Shown here in pieces: positions 10,118-30,021 of a stretch of 64,000 nt of DNA; position 1 is the first letter of the stretch, and each line of letters opens with the position of its first letter. The DNA is taken from positions 4,094,501-4,158,500 of the forward strand of contig OY848929.1 in NCBI GenBank assembly GCA_963693285.1. Reading direction: 5' to 3'. Made by a program: the position numbers and the translations under genes. Under the pieces are notes generated by a model. The model ran no database searches and had not been told where the DNA came from. It worked only from the letters and a program-made list of their open reading frames with translations. Origin of the DNA: Xestospongia muta (Eukaryota > Porifera > Demospongiae > Haplosclerida > Petrosiidae).

Positions 10118-12358
10118 TCATCCAGTGATGGTGTAAAAACCATTTAGGATGTTAGAAGGAACAGTAGTTGTTTGATTAGGTTGTTGTCCTCCAACATATA
10201 CATCATAAACACCCTCAGGTATAACCCAATCTGATATCCAGATCTGCATCTGTTCACCAGTTATTATAAATGTTAGCTATAAAGTGGAAGAGAGAGAGTA
10301 TACATAAACCTAGATTAATATTAACTATATAAACCTCTGTTGTGTCTCCTTTAATAATAAAGTTCCTACTAACACCCACTAACTGTCTAATAGGGGCTGG
10401 TACATCAACGTTCTTCCATTGGATATAAACTTGAGTCACCTGATCATAACTCTATTATTCAACTCTACTTGTGTTTCATTGTCTTACCTCATCTCCATCA
10501 ATCTTTCCAGTATTGGTTACAGTGACAGTGATAGTGATATTATCTCCTGGTTTAGCAGTAGTTGGAGTAATAGATAAGTCAGAATATTTGAAGGTAGTAT
10601 ATGATCTGTGAAATTGTATCATAGTTACGACATGACATACAACACGTTCTACTTACAGTCCATATCCAAATGGATAGAGAGGTTCTCCCTCAAAATATCG
10701 ATAGGTTCTGTTGACCATAGTGTAGTCAACTATGGGAGGGACTTGGTCTAAAGTCATAGGCCAAGTGTTAGGTAGTCTACCAGCTGGGTTATATTTCCCA
10801 GTAAGTACATTGGCTATAGCTACACCAGCAGTCTGTTTATATAAAATACAATATTACAACATTCTAGACTGTTATACCTGAGCTGGATAAAAAGCTTCTA
10901 AAATAGCCACATATCGAGAATTTTGTTTAGCATAACTTATATCAAGTGGACCAGCATTAAAAAGGATTAGAACAATTGGAGCTAGAAAAGTAAGAAAAAT
11001 ACAATATTATGTCATTATTATAACTATGTACCTTCTCCACTAGCACCTTCTGCATCTTTTAACATTTGAAGTTGTAGTCCAGGTAGATTAATATCAGCTC
11101 TATCATGTCCTTCACTTTCAAGATATTTGCCTAGAGAGTGTGTTTTATTGGATAATATTGGAGACCTGTCACAGTGTCACTTACTAAGTCCAGCTGTAGC
11201 AATTACAATATCTACTCCATTGCAGGCTTCTTTTATGTCTGTAGTCTTATATGTACTGTAAAAAGAACATATGAAACAGTTCATAGATTGTAAATCTTAC
11301 TTGCAAGCAGGACCATCTTCACATACTACTGCACTATTTAGGATAGTTGAACCAATTCTAGTGAATTTTTGAATACCCACCAGTGGAGTAGTAACATAAT
11401 TTGTCTGTAGAGAAAACAAAATACACAAACTATAAGAGACTAGTAGTACCATTAAAGTAGGAGAGTAGTCACCAAATAGAACACTTGGATCATCAATAAA
11501 AGGACCTATTACCTATATAATACAATGTATTATATCCCTGATGTAATCTACTTACACAAGCCTTGTCCACTTGACCTAGAGGTAGTCCTTTAGTTTCATC
11601 ATTCTTTAAAAGTACAATAGTTTCCATAGCTGCTTGTAGAGAGATCTCAATATGAGCAGGACTTTGAATGATAGACAAATCCAATCTAAAGAGAAGTCAT
11701 GATTATAGAATGAGTTTTATAAACACATACTCACTTAGTGTATGGATTCATTTCAGGTGGATCAAATTCTCCAAGTTTCATACGAACCATAAACAATCTA
11801 CTTACAGCATCTCTAAGAGTATCAATATTGACAAGTCCCTGAATGAAGGAAAGAAACATATAAATGTGGTTCACTAACAAATCATACCTCAGTGACTGCA
11901 TCAACCAAGTTAGCAAAGACATTAATACTTTTGTCTGCAGCGTTACCATCTTCTAAACAAGTACCTGCATTAGCAGCAGCTGCCGAAGCACTGACATAGT
12001 TCGGTGAATACTTATGATCTATAACTATATTCTCTAAAGAAAGAGATTTAATTTTTAACTATTGTTTACCTACCAAGAGCTTCCTGGTCACTGACTACAT
12101 ATCCTTTAAATCCCCACTCATTTCTTAAAATATTAGTAAGTAATTCTTTATTAGCACATGCTGGAACACCATTAATACTATATATGAGATACAACATAAT
12201 ATATAGAACATTATACACTAGTATATAGTACCTATTAAAACTACACATAAGACTCCATGATCCAGCATCAACACAGGCTTTGAATTGAGGAAGAAATGTC
12301 ATACGCCAATCTCTCATGCTAACCTAGAGAGATAGAGGAGTGTGTATATTATTATTAT

Positions 12359-12418
<60 letters not shown>

Positions 12419-13468
12419 CACTTTTGCATCAAATGAAAATCTTGACACAGGTTTATTCTCAGGACCTCCGTAAACATCAAAATGTTTACAACCAGCATTA
12501 GCTTCAATATATCTTTCATTATCTAAAATGAAATAAGAGTAATAGAGTTATAAATGTATTAAGTTCATACCTCCCTGTAGTCCAGTGACAAAGGCATGTC
12601 CTAAATAACCAGATAACCAAGGGTCTTCCCCATATGTCTCCTAAGATATACATTATAAAATGTAATAATTTATGTGATAATGTACTTGATTTCTACCCCA
12701 ACGAGGATCTCTCATAATATTTAAAACAGGACTCCTATACATCAGTGAGATAGTTAATTATATTGTCTATAAGATGTGGTCATACCAACAACTAAGCCCA
12801 GTGTGAAAGGCATATGACTGGTGAGCTGTGGCGTTATTGTTTTTAGCTCTGACCTCATCACTGGTTGCCCTAGTAACTTTGTAAACCATGTCATAATGGA
12901 ACGTAGCAGCCTGTAACAAAACAAATCAATTATGAAGTTCAGGAATTTGAAATAAAATTAAAATTGAATCAAATTATACTGAAGACAAATTTAGATTAAT
13001 GATAGCTTCTTATTAAAGACCCATTAATATTGTTATAATATTGCCAGAGTTACAAGAAAATAAATTCTTACCATTCCTAAGGCCATTGGAAAAGAAGTAG
13101 CATCTCCAGCTGTTACATCTCCACTCAAACACTCTGTTCCCCATTGATAAGGATTAATACCTAATCTATCAATAGCTGGAGCTGGACCTGTAAATACACC
13201 AAGGTAATATACTGGCATAAACATATCACACATACCATTATTTTCAGCTCCTCCATGAGCCATTTGTTGAACTAGTTCATCTAATGTAAGACGTCCAACC
13301 AAGTCCTGTATAATAACTGATAATTCTTATAAAATTAAAGTATTGATATACCTCCACTCTCTCCTCAAATGATAGAGATACATTTCTAAAAGGAAAGTCT
13401 GCAGTATTATATGCATTTGAAGGTATGAGGAACAAATACAGAGATAGGAAAAGCACGTAGGAATCCAT
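10118..13468 (-). CDS. Glycoside hydrolase family 3, beta-xylosidase/beta-glucosidase-like (copy B)
   Basis: Paralog of copy A with the same exon plan, signal peptide and domain order. It has [45 protein letters not shown], the nucleophile block GYVVSDQEAL with its catalytic Asp, [18 protein letters not shown], and a C-terminal end at YTITG-stop. Relative to copy A it has NKPVSRFSFD-like changes in the segment upstream of the GA repeat, a Glu beside the nucleophile, a different intron after FPMALGM and a 5' leader shorter by roughly 25 bp. Its start codon lies only 115 bp from the CIAO3 stop codon, so its promoter must overlap the CIAO3 3' end. Secreted glycan digestion is inferred from the family. 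Confidence 0.9.
12360..12416. repeat. (GA)n microsatellite in GH3 copy B intron
   Basis: About 57 bp of pure GA at the intron position equivalent to the tract in copy A. Confidence 0.95.
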
Positions 13469-13583
13469 TCTAAGTCACGAGCAAGGGAGTGGCGGAGGAG
13501 TGACTTTGTCTGAATGGTCAAATTTTGAGCGAATAATAATAATTGAATAAAAAGTGAAGTTATAAATAAAATAATACAGCTGG

Positions 13584-16067
<2,484 letters not shown>

Positions 16068-16242
16068 AATTTAAATACGGAGAGTTTACTAAACGTATCC
16101 GACCAGTGACAATAAACAAGAATATACGGAGAAAACAACGGAGTGTGTGTTTCTTTATATCACATCAAATTATAGTACGTAGAAGGTTAGTGTCCAATAC
16201 ACTTTAGACAAGCATATAATATGCATGAATTGTTCTTTAGAG
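16068..16242. promoter_or_regulatory. Divergent promoter region, CIAO3 / cortactin
   Basis: 175 bp separate the two start codons, which face away from each other. Both genes must start within it or in short upstream exons. No TATA box with clear position was seen. Confidence 0.5.
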
Positions 16243-19187
16243 ATGTGGAGAGCTGGAGTAGACGTTAAAACCATCACCAACACAGAAGATGAAGATGACT
16301 GGGAAACAGATCCTGATTTTGTGGTATGTCTTCTTATTTGGTCTCATCCACTGATGTAGGACTGTTTTATAGAATGATATTTCAGAAGAAGAGCAGAGAT
16401 GGGGATCTAAAACTGTCTCTGGCTCTGGAAGACAAGAAGGTGTCAGGTAAGGGGCATTAGCGATGAGATAAAGTTAAAAAGGGTGGTTACCCCTATCATA
16501 CAAGTTAGTAGTACTGAATTTGAGCTTACATAAGAATTAAAATGGAGTTTTGTCATATTATAATTCTAATAATTGGACCGGTAAACAAGTGTGAACAAAT
16601 GTATACTGACAAGTACAAATGTTTAATTATCAATTTTCATTTTTAACTACTTGTCGTTATAATGTTTAACAGACTATATCTACTGTGTATAGCTATTATA
16701 TATTGTAAGAGAATTTGAGAATATATGAATGAACCAAAGAAGTTTCAGTAAACATCACTTGATGTTCTATACATAGTTATTACTACACAAGTTACTTATA
16801 AATGACAAACATTGTAAGTAGAGATAGTTGACATTTTCATTTTGAATGTTATGACTATATTATGTATATTATACACAATAGAGAATTACAGCTATCTGAT
16901 TGTGTGTTTGGTTGTGATACAGTATGATATGGTTGCTTATTTTCAATATAGTATGGCTGCACTTCGACAGAATGTCCAGAAAGAAGATAAAGAAGTCAAG
17001 AGCACTTCACAACATTCTTCACAGAAAGATGCAGCTAAGGGATTTGGTGGAAAATATGGTGTCATGAAAGACAGACAAGATAAAGTTAATATAAAGAGTT
17101 AAATTTCAATATCATTCTCTTTTCTCTCTTCCTTCTAGTCTGCAGTTGGATTTGAATACCAGTCTGAACTGTCAAAACATGGCTCACAAACAGATGCTGC
17201 TAAAGGGTTTGGTGGAAAGTTTGGTGTCCAGAAAGAGAGAAGAGACAAGGTTGGCATGATGGTTCATAATAATAGATGTATGGGGTGGAATTCATGATGT
17301 GGGAGCAATGATGAATGGCTACTAAGGAGATGTCCTTTTAAGGAAAAATAACTTTATAATGATGTCAATCAACCATTACCATATTGGTATTGTTGAACTT
17401 ACTTTATTTGGTAGTCTGCTCTTGGATGGGAATATCAAGCTGAACTAGCAAAACATGAATCACAAACTGATGCTACTAAAGGTTTTGGTGGAAAGTATGG
17501 AGTCCAGAAAGTACAGGATAAGGTAGTGTGTTTTTAACTTTAAAACTAAGCTTCAATAACTGCTAATTTTAGTCTGCTGTCGGTTGGGATCATCAGGAAC
17601 AGTTGTCAAAACATGAATCACAAACTGATGCCGCTAAAGGTTTTGGTGGAAAATATGGAGTCCAGAAAGTACAGGATAAGGTAGTGTGTTTTTAAATTTA
17701 AAACTAAGCTTCAATAACTGCTACTTTTAGTCTGCTGTCGGTTGGGATCATCAGGAACAGTTGTCAAAACATGAATCACAAACTGATGCTGCTAAAGGTT
17801 TTGGTGGAAAGTATGGAGTCCAGAAAGTACAGGATAAGGTAGTGTGTTTTTAAATTTAAAACTAAGTTTCAATAACTGCTACTTTCAGTCTGCTGTTGGT
17901 TGGGATCATCAGGAACAGCTGTCAAAACATGAATCACAAACTGATGCTGCTAAAGGTTTTGGTGGAAAATATGGAGTCCAGAAAGTACAGGATAAGGTAG
18001 TGTGTTTTTAACTTTAAAACTAAGCTTCAATAACTGCTACTTTTAGTCTGCTGTCGGTTGGGATCATCAGGAACAGTTGTCAAAACATGAATCACAAACT
18101 GATGCCGCTAAAGGTTTTGGTGGAAAGTATGGAGTCCAGAAAGACCGACAAGACAAGGCAGCAGGAGGCTATGATGAAATGGAAGAAGTCAAATCTTCAT
18201 ACAAGACAGATCGTGGTGGGGCTCGTGGACAAGCTGGTGACATTCGTGCTAGATTTGAGAAGATGGCTAGTCAGGAACAAGAAGAAGCTGGCCGTCGTGC
18301 TGAAGAAGAGAAACAACGTCGTCTAGCTAGAGAGAAGAAAGAGCGTGAAGAACAGCAACAAAGACAGCGTCAACAAGAGGTAATGATATACACACACAAC
18401 TTAGACAAAAATGTGACTGTCACTTGCATAGTTCCATTTAAAGAAATATTTTTTGTATATTATTAGGAGTTAGAAGCTCAACAACAACAGTATATGGAAG
18501 AGGAAGAAGAAGAGGAGGAGGGACATCCTTATCATGAACAACTTCCTGATCAACAGGAAGAGGATGTCACTTATGACACAGCTGAGCTACCTGGTCATCC
18601 AGGGCATCCTGTTCATGTTCGTCCGGAGGAAATTGTGTATGATTTAGCTGAGCAAGAAGAAACAATTGACCAAGAACAGCCAGTTTATGATGATGTGGGA
18701 TATCAAGAAGAGGAACAAGAAGAAGATCATATTTATGATACCACAGAAGATCCTGAGGTTAGTAATATACATGTCTCTTGTCTATCCATCCATCCATTCA
18801 TTGATCATCTCATTCATCCATCCATTCATCTTCTAGGTTGCAAGCAGTGGAGGAGGCAAAAGAGCTAGAGCTCTTTATGATTATCAAGCTGGTAAGTATT
18901 GAGTTTTATCATACAAGAGTATATATTCTAAAATGATAAATGCTAATTCAAAGAGCTAGAGCTCTTTATGATTATCGAGCTGGTAAGTATTGAGTTTTAT
19001 CATACAAGAGTACATATTCTAAAATGATAAATGCTAATTCTTGTAACTCGTAGAAGGAGAAGATGAAATTTCCTTTGATCCTGATGATATTATTGAGAAT
19101 ATTGAAGAAATTGATGATGGTTGGTGGATGGGAGAAATTAATGGTCAAAGAGGACTGTTTCCGGCTAACTATGTTGAGCTCATTTAA
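16243..19187 (+). CDS. CTTN: Cortactin, Arp2/3-binding actin regulator
   Basis: Starts [19 protein letters not shown] and then [10 protein letters not shown], the acidic DDW element that binds Arp2/3. Next come about seven cortactin repeats, mostly one per exon (16970-17092, 17139-17249, 17414-17522, 17573, 17731, 17889, 18047 onwards), with core [21 protein letters not shown]; these bind F-actin. A charged helical region follows ([20 protein letters not shown]), then an acidic region with phosphorylatable motifs [16 protein letters not shown] and HIYDTTED. The C-terminal SH3 domain reads [40 protein letters not shown]. Repeats 3-6 lack one residue (GVQKVQDK against GVQKDRQDK). It acts in branched-actin assembly at the cortex and probably under Src-type kinases. 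Confidence 0.96.
17573..18157 (+). repeat. Four tandem cortactin exon-intron units, period 158 bp
   Basis: Exons beginning TCTGCTGTCGGTTGGGATCA at 17573, 17731, 17889 and 18047 are spaced exactly 158 bp apart. The roughly 49 bp introns between them are almost identical too, which marks recent whole-unit amplification or gene conversion. Confidence 0.95.
18856..19038 (+). repeat. Tandem duplication of the cortactin SH3-start exon and its donor
   Basis: About 90 bp containing AGAGCTCTTTATGATTATCA plus the donor GTAAGTATTG and intron start occur twice (from about 18858 and about 18951). The second copy changes CAA to CGA. It may be an alternative exon or an inert copy. Confidence 0.8.
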
Positions 19188-19525
19188 ATTTTGGTACTGT
19201 ATGTTGTGATTAGTTGCTGTTAATAATTATAATAATAATGTAGTGATTTTGATTGTATATTTAATTTTGAGCACTTTACCATTTCTTGATTTTAAAAACA
19301 TGTCTTTTTAATTAATTTTTTAAGAGATCCATGCATTGTCTTTGATACAGCGTTTAAATATAATTCCTTCACTTGAATTCTTTTTCTATTCTGGAAGCCC
19401 TAAACTCAGTACATATACTAAATGCCCCCGCCATTACTCTCGTACACGTCCGTAAACTCTCGCAGACCTATGATTAATTGTACGTAATCTCCGCCGTGTT
19501 GACCGTGGGCCCGTGGCGGGAAAAT
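19188..19525. other. Intergenic region, cortactin to CUEDC2
   Basis: 338 bp holding the cortactin 3' UTR (AT-rich) and the CUEDC2 5' region, which is locally GC-rich (around 19495-19520). No other feature recognised. Confidence 0.5.
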
Positions 19526-21140
19526 ATGGATGGTGGGAACGTTCAAAGGGAACTCCAGCAATTTATACTGAAGCAAATACCTGATGCAGACGTAGAGTAA
19601 GCCTTCAATATACAGACATGACGATATTTCCACTGGATTTAGGTATATTGATGACGTTGTTCTGGACTACCTAGCAGATATCCTTTCCAGTTTGGGGGAT
19701 GGTGACTCTTCATTTGATGTTGATCAGTTCACAGAGTTGGTGTCAGCATATATACCAGAATTTGCAGTAGTTGATGGGTAAAAGCTTACATTATAATCAT
19801 TAATAGAGAATATCAAACATAGAATTTGTCATATGTTCACATTTTCTCCTGACACAAGTATGATGTGCCGTTTGTTTTAAAAAATGTTTAGGCATTGATA
19901 TATACTACAATATTGACCTGATCAATTCATTATAGAATTAATGGATCCAATATCGACCCAATTAATTCAATATTGAAGTAATCACTTCTATTATAGATCA
20001 ATCGATTCTATATTAGATCAATCACTTTGATATTGAATTGATCACGTCGATATTGGATCCATTAATTCTATAATGAATTGATCAGGTCAATATTGTAGTA
20101 TATATCAATAATGCCTAAATATTTTTTAAAACAAACGACACACCATGACACAAGAGGCAGTTAATGCTATTAAGGAAAGAAGCATCTGTAACCTCTTTCA
20201 AGGAAACCTTTATCATATGGGTGTGGATTTATGTACTCAATAATAATTACATTATTTACAATATTGCTACACTTTATTATGTGCTTATTTGCAGGAGTAT
20301 CATTTATGAGTGGGTAATTAATTTGTCAGAGCTTTACAATACCCACTGTGATACAAGTGGGACTTCTATTGGGTGCTCACAACAGTTCCAATTATCACCA
20401 AAACCCAGCCAGCAACGAAAATCAAACCTCAAAAAATCAAAGTCAGAAACCCACACAGAAATCAAGTTGGAAAAAGAATTGGAGAATTTGACAGCTATGT
20501 TTCCATCATTGTGTATGTCTCAGATCAAACCTGTACTAGCACGTCACGGAGAAGACATTGATGCTTGTGTAAGTGAACTGCTACAAATAGCAGAGACAAA
20601 ATTGCAAGGAAGAACAACAAAACAAGTTAAGGTATATCACAAAGTGGTCTTATACTTTAAGATTTTTAATTACTATAGCAGAGTAGTGTACAAAATGCAG
20701 CTGTAGAGAAAAGAGATTATATTATTTCAAAGTAAGTTCAGTAAAGATCTGTAAAGAAGCTTCTAGGTAGGTGGCACGGTGGCCAAGCGGTAAGGCGTTG
20801 GTCTCGTAAACCAAAGATCGTGGGTTCGAATCCCTCTCGTGCCTTTCTTTTCGATTCCTCTTGAATATTTTTTTACCTTTCTTTACAAGATATTCCTACG
20901 TTGAAGAGACAAAATGTCATAATCCATTTGTACCAAAAGAAGTAAAAGTTTTAAGCAATAGTAATTTAAAGCCTATATCAATTTTAGGAACCAAAGAAAA
21001 TGATACGTTATCGTGACAATCAAGTTGTAAGTACAAAAGGTGAGAGATACAGCATACAAACTAAGAAAGACAATGAGAACGAAGATATGAAGAAAACCTA
21101 CATTAACTTGAAACCCCTGCGAAAGTATCGCTTCCACTAG
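19526..21140 (+). CDS. CUEDC2: CUE domain-containing protein 2
   Basis: The N-terminal exon ([18 protein letters not shown]) and exon 2 ([30 protein letters not shown]) match the conserved helical start of CUEDC2. The CUE-like ubiquitin-binding segment is [18 protein letters not shown] with [17 protein letters not shown]. The C-terminus is diagnostic: [19 protein letters not shown] and then [21 protein letters not shown]. The human protein regulates IKK, steroid receptors and the spindle checkpoint; its role here is inferred from orthology. Introns contain a foldback transposon (19859-20145) and a tRNA-Thr gene (20773-20843). It is convergent with Rab21. Confidence 0.93.
19859..20145. mobile_element. 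Foldback element with about 130 bp inverted arms and 9 bp target duplication
   Basis: The left arm (from TGATGTGCCGTTTG, 19861) and the reverse complement of the right arm (TGGTGTGTCGTTTG) match for about 130 bp, including gaccTGATCAATTCAT and AATTAATGGATCCAATATCGA. The element is a near-perfect hairpin. TGACACAAG flanks both ends (19850-19858 and 20146-20154) as a 9 bp target duplication. No transposase is present. Long arms with a 9 bp duplication fit a non-autonomous Mutator-type (MULE) element, which is inference. Confidence 0.85.
20773..20843 (+). tRNA. tRNA-Thr (anticodon CGT)
   Basis: Acceptor GGCACGG pairs with TCGTGCC. The D arm is GCC/GGC, the anticodon stem TTGGT/ACCAA encloses loop CTCGTAA (CGT, Thr), and the T loop is TTCGAAT. 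One mismatch in the T stem. A T-rich tract (TTTCTTTT) follows as Pol III terminator. It is nested in a CUEDC2 intron on the same strand. Confidence 0.93.
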
Positions 21141-21472
21141 AACAATAACCACAATTATATTTTCAAATTGATTACAACAATAAAATGTTTAAATATTACA
21201 ACAAACAAAAACAATGTTTAGTATAATCTGGTTATTGTACATCAGATATAAACAGCTATAATGCTACAATGTGTGTACATATATTGACATGTACCCACCC
21301 ACACACACACACACACACACTTAAAGAAATACAAGAGAGAACCATTCTCCGTTAAATTAATTAAAGAAGGAAATGAGAAAGAGAGGGGAAAGATTCACCC
21401 TAAAGAAAATTATCAGCTAATTAAATAACAAGTATTGCCCATCCCAAATTAGGTAACAGTTACAAATTAAAA
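21141..21472. other. Convergent 3' region of CUEDC2 and Rab21
   Basis: 332 bp between two stop codons, holding both 3' UTRs, AATAAA at 21180 for CUEDC2, and a (CA)n tract at about 21298-21320. Confidence 0.6.
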
Positions 21473-23014
<1,542 letters not shown>

Positions 23015-23343
23015 GCCAAACAGTTCTAGTAGAGATGATGGACTCTTTCCTAGTTGTTTGGAAGTGTCAGAGAGCTTATATATAGTTAAATTTGTATACT
23101 GCACTAGCTCCCAAACAACTTCCCCAACGCAGTCAGTCAGAGTCACATGATAATGTTTAATTTTACTTTGCTGATTTGGCTTATTTAGATATTTTCGGTC
23201 TATGTATTAGCAATTTAGCATAAGATCATACAGCAAAATTGATAACAGAAAGTTGCTATAGCGTGTCAGGAGAATTTGACTTACACCATATAAGTCAAAA
23301 GTATTGTTTCAAAAAGATAACATTAAAATAATACAGAAAAATC

Positions 23344-25825
23344 TCAATCCATTCCATCTTGTGTTTCACTATTTAAAGGGTTTTTCCAAAGCCCATAGGT
23401 CTTGCCAACAGTGTGCTGCCAAAGTCGGACAGTTCCATCCTCAGAACCACTACAATATAATTCTCCATCAGGTGAATAACGGACACAATGTACTGGCCCA
23501 AAATGACCTTTGTATGACTCTGAAAAACACAACATACAAACATTAAATAAGATCTCACAACTAATGGACATGATACTTGGACTATTACATTTGAGAACAC
23601 CGAGTACTAATTCCTGTTTAAATTACTGACCTAATACTCAATAAAAGCTATTTTACCAGTTGTACGGTCTTGGTTATCTAAATTGTTTATAGAGTTTCAT
23701 AATCCCATACCTATCTCTTCACCGTTATTATAATTGTACTTGTATAACTTAAAATCCTCTCCACCAGCCACAAAACTAGCTTTACTGGGATGAAGACTAG
23801 CAGAATAAAGTTTACCAGCAGGTAACTTGTGGGACTTGATAATCTCCACACTGTATATAGAGAAAAACAATGCAAACAGCTGCACAATGGTGATTACCAA
23901 ACATACAACAGTGATAATACAAAACACTATCATAAGTATTACAAATCATGAAAATTGAGTCCTGTCATAGTAGCTTAAAGAATGAACTAAACACTACTTC
24001 AATGGCAGGAGATTATTCATAACATTGGATTGAGAAAGCTATAATTAGAAAATACAGAGGTTTAAATGACACAATGCATTTACACTAAAAAAGAAGGCAA
24101 TGTATTAAAGTGCTCTTTATTAGTGATTCTACTATTTCAACTTTATCTCACTAACGTTTTAGCGTCTAGAAAAGTCACTCCATTGCTGTGAGCTACAGTT
24201 AATTGAGAAAGATCTTTAGACAACTCAATACTGAACACGGGACCAGGCAACTCTATATCACGTACGACTCCAACTGTTCTAATATCCCATAATCTAAATG
24301 AATGACAGGATAGCAATTGTAAATATCATTCTAAAATTATTTGTTACTAGTGATACAATAGAAGGACTAGTCCATTGTTATAATGCTTTCATTAGATAGT
24401 CATTGATTACAATATAGCGTGCTTCCAATGGTAATGTAGATAAGAGAATGCACACTCTAATTGCAAAATCAATAAAACAGCATAATTCTGCTTGATAGAT
24501 AAAGAGATATAAGAGCAGCATCTTCTCTTTACTTTATTGCAATCAAAGCACGCTCTTATCTATGTTGCAGTCAGAGGACGTTCTTTATCTTGACCAAATG
24601 TCAGTCTTCATAATCAAATTAATTTATTCTATTGTCACTCAAACATAAACCAATAGTCTTTTTCAAAGTGTGCAAGACAATCAACTGATCTCAGTTGTTA
24701 TCATAGCTTCTCTTTGTACTAAGTCATTGTGTATTGATTGTTAATTGTAAATCACCTGACTTGAGGTGTTTCTTCACATGATAGACACAAATTGTTATCA
24801 CCAATCCACACAGCACATTTTATTGGATTAGTATGACCTTCTAATAAAATAGGTGCATCTTTCCCTCCTTCCTCAAGCGAGAAAAGACGAATGAGTTTAT
24901 CATTACAGCCTGTAAGTAATTGTTTACTATCCTTTTAATAAAAGAAAAACGCTATTATTATTAGTGTCAAAAAATTTTAAATAATAATTTAACCACAAGC
25001 CGTGATCGTCTAGAGGTTAGGACATTGCGTTGTGGTCGCAATAACCCAGGTTCGAATCCTGGTCACGGCATACCTTCTTTTGCTAAATTTCTTTTTATTC
25101 TTTTTTTCCTTAACTTACGTATGAAAAATCAACACTTTTAACAATATGTTTATGAGGTAAGGTAGCTATTTCAACGCCACTTTGAGCATTCCAAACTTTT
25201 CTAATGAAGAAAGTGACTTTTAATAATAGGATAAAATACATTTTAATAAAATTATTATTACGTTGTAAAATCAGCTGCTCCAGTAGCTGCTCGAGTAGCG
25301 TCTCTAGTTAGGCAAGCTCCCCACACAGCTCCTTTGTGACCATCAAATGTCCCTATCCAATCTCCAGTGTCACCTTGATGAAGCATTGGCTTGCCATCTG
25401 AAAGCAAGAAAAAGAACTGGGCATTGCTATGGATGAAGGACTACCATCAATAAATTATATTACATCAACTTAATCACATATCTAAATAATAATGTGACGT
25501 CACTCACTTACTTTTGATGGCACCTGATATAAATACTTTAATATCAATTAACAGTTAACTACCTCAAACTCTAAACCATTAACCAGATATAGTGAGTATA
25601 ACTACACTCATATACGTTACGTGTAGTGGAAAATCACTAATACAATAGGCAGTCTTCTCGTTTCTATTTTAAGAACTACAAATATTTCTACGATATAATA
25701 CCTTTTGAAGCAGTGATAAATTTGGATTTTCCTTCACCATCAATATCACTGAAATGTAAATAAACAACAGGTCGAGTGTGACCTGGACAACTAAGCGGGA
25801 CTTGTCGAAAGGTAGGAGCAGCCAT
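23344..25825 (-). CDS. STRAP: STRAP, WD40 protein of the SMN complex
   Basis: Seven-bladed WD40 protein. The human ortholog (UNRIP) works in the SMN complex for snRNP assembly and binds TGF-beta receptors. It starts [20 protein letters not shown]. Diagnostic segments are [77 protein letters not shown] and [19 protein letters not shown], with GTVRLWQ and then VGKTYGLWK near the end. The C-terminal tail is shorter than in vertebrates (ends SETQDGMD). One intron carries a tRNA-His gene on the opposite strand (24999-25069). Confidence 0.95.
24999..25069 (+). tRNA. tRNA-His (anticodon GTG)
   Basis: Acceptor GCCGTGA pairs fully with TCACGGC. Anticodon stem TTGCG/CGCAA encloses loop TTGTGGT (GTG, His). 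The T arm is CCAGG/CCTGG with TTCGAAT. A downstream T tract (TTCTTTTGC, then TTTCTTTTTATTC) ends transcription. It lies antisense in a STRAP intron. Confidence 0.96.
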
Positions 25826-26062
25826 TACTAACCATGCTGTTGAGTGTGGTTTGTAAGCAAACGCCACGCCCTCTTTAATTAAGCGAAACACGTTAAAAAC
25901 AAATAATAATAACAAACGTTAAATATTGAACAATAGCTCTGATGACATTATAATGTATCTGGTCAAAAAATAGACTGATAGAAATACCTTCAGCAAGATA
26001 AGAGATATAAGTCAATTTATAGGAATATTTCCAACACACACACACACACACACACACAACAT

Positions 26063-30021
<3,959 letters not shown>

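Noticed and set aside
17573..18157. Assembly error producing repeated cortactin exons
   Set aside because: Units differ by scattered substitutions and cortactin repeats are expected, so real tandem exons are more likely; read depth would settle it.
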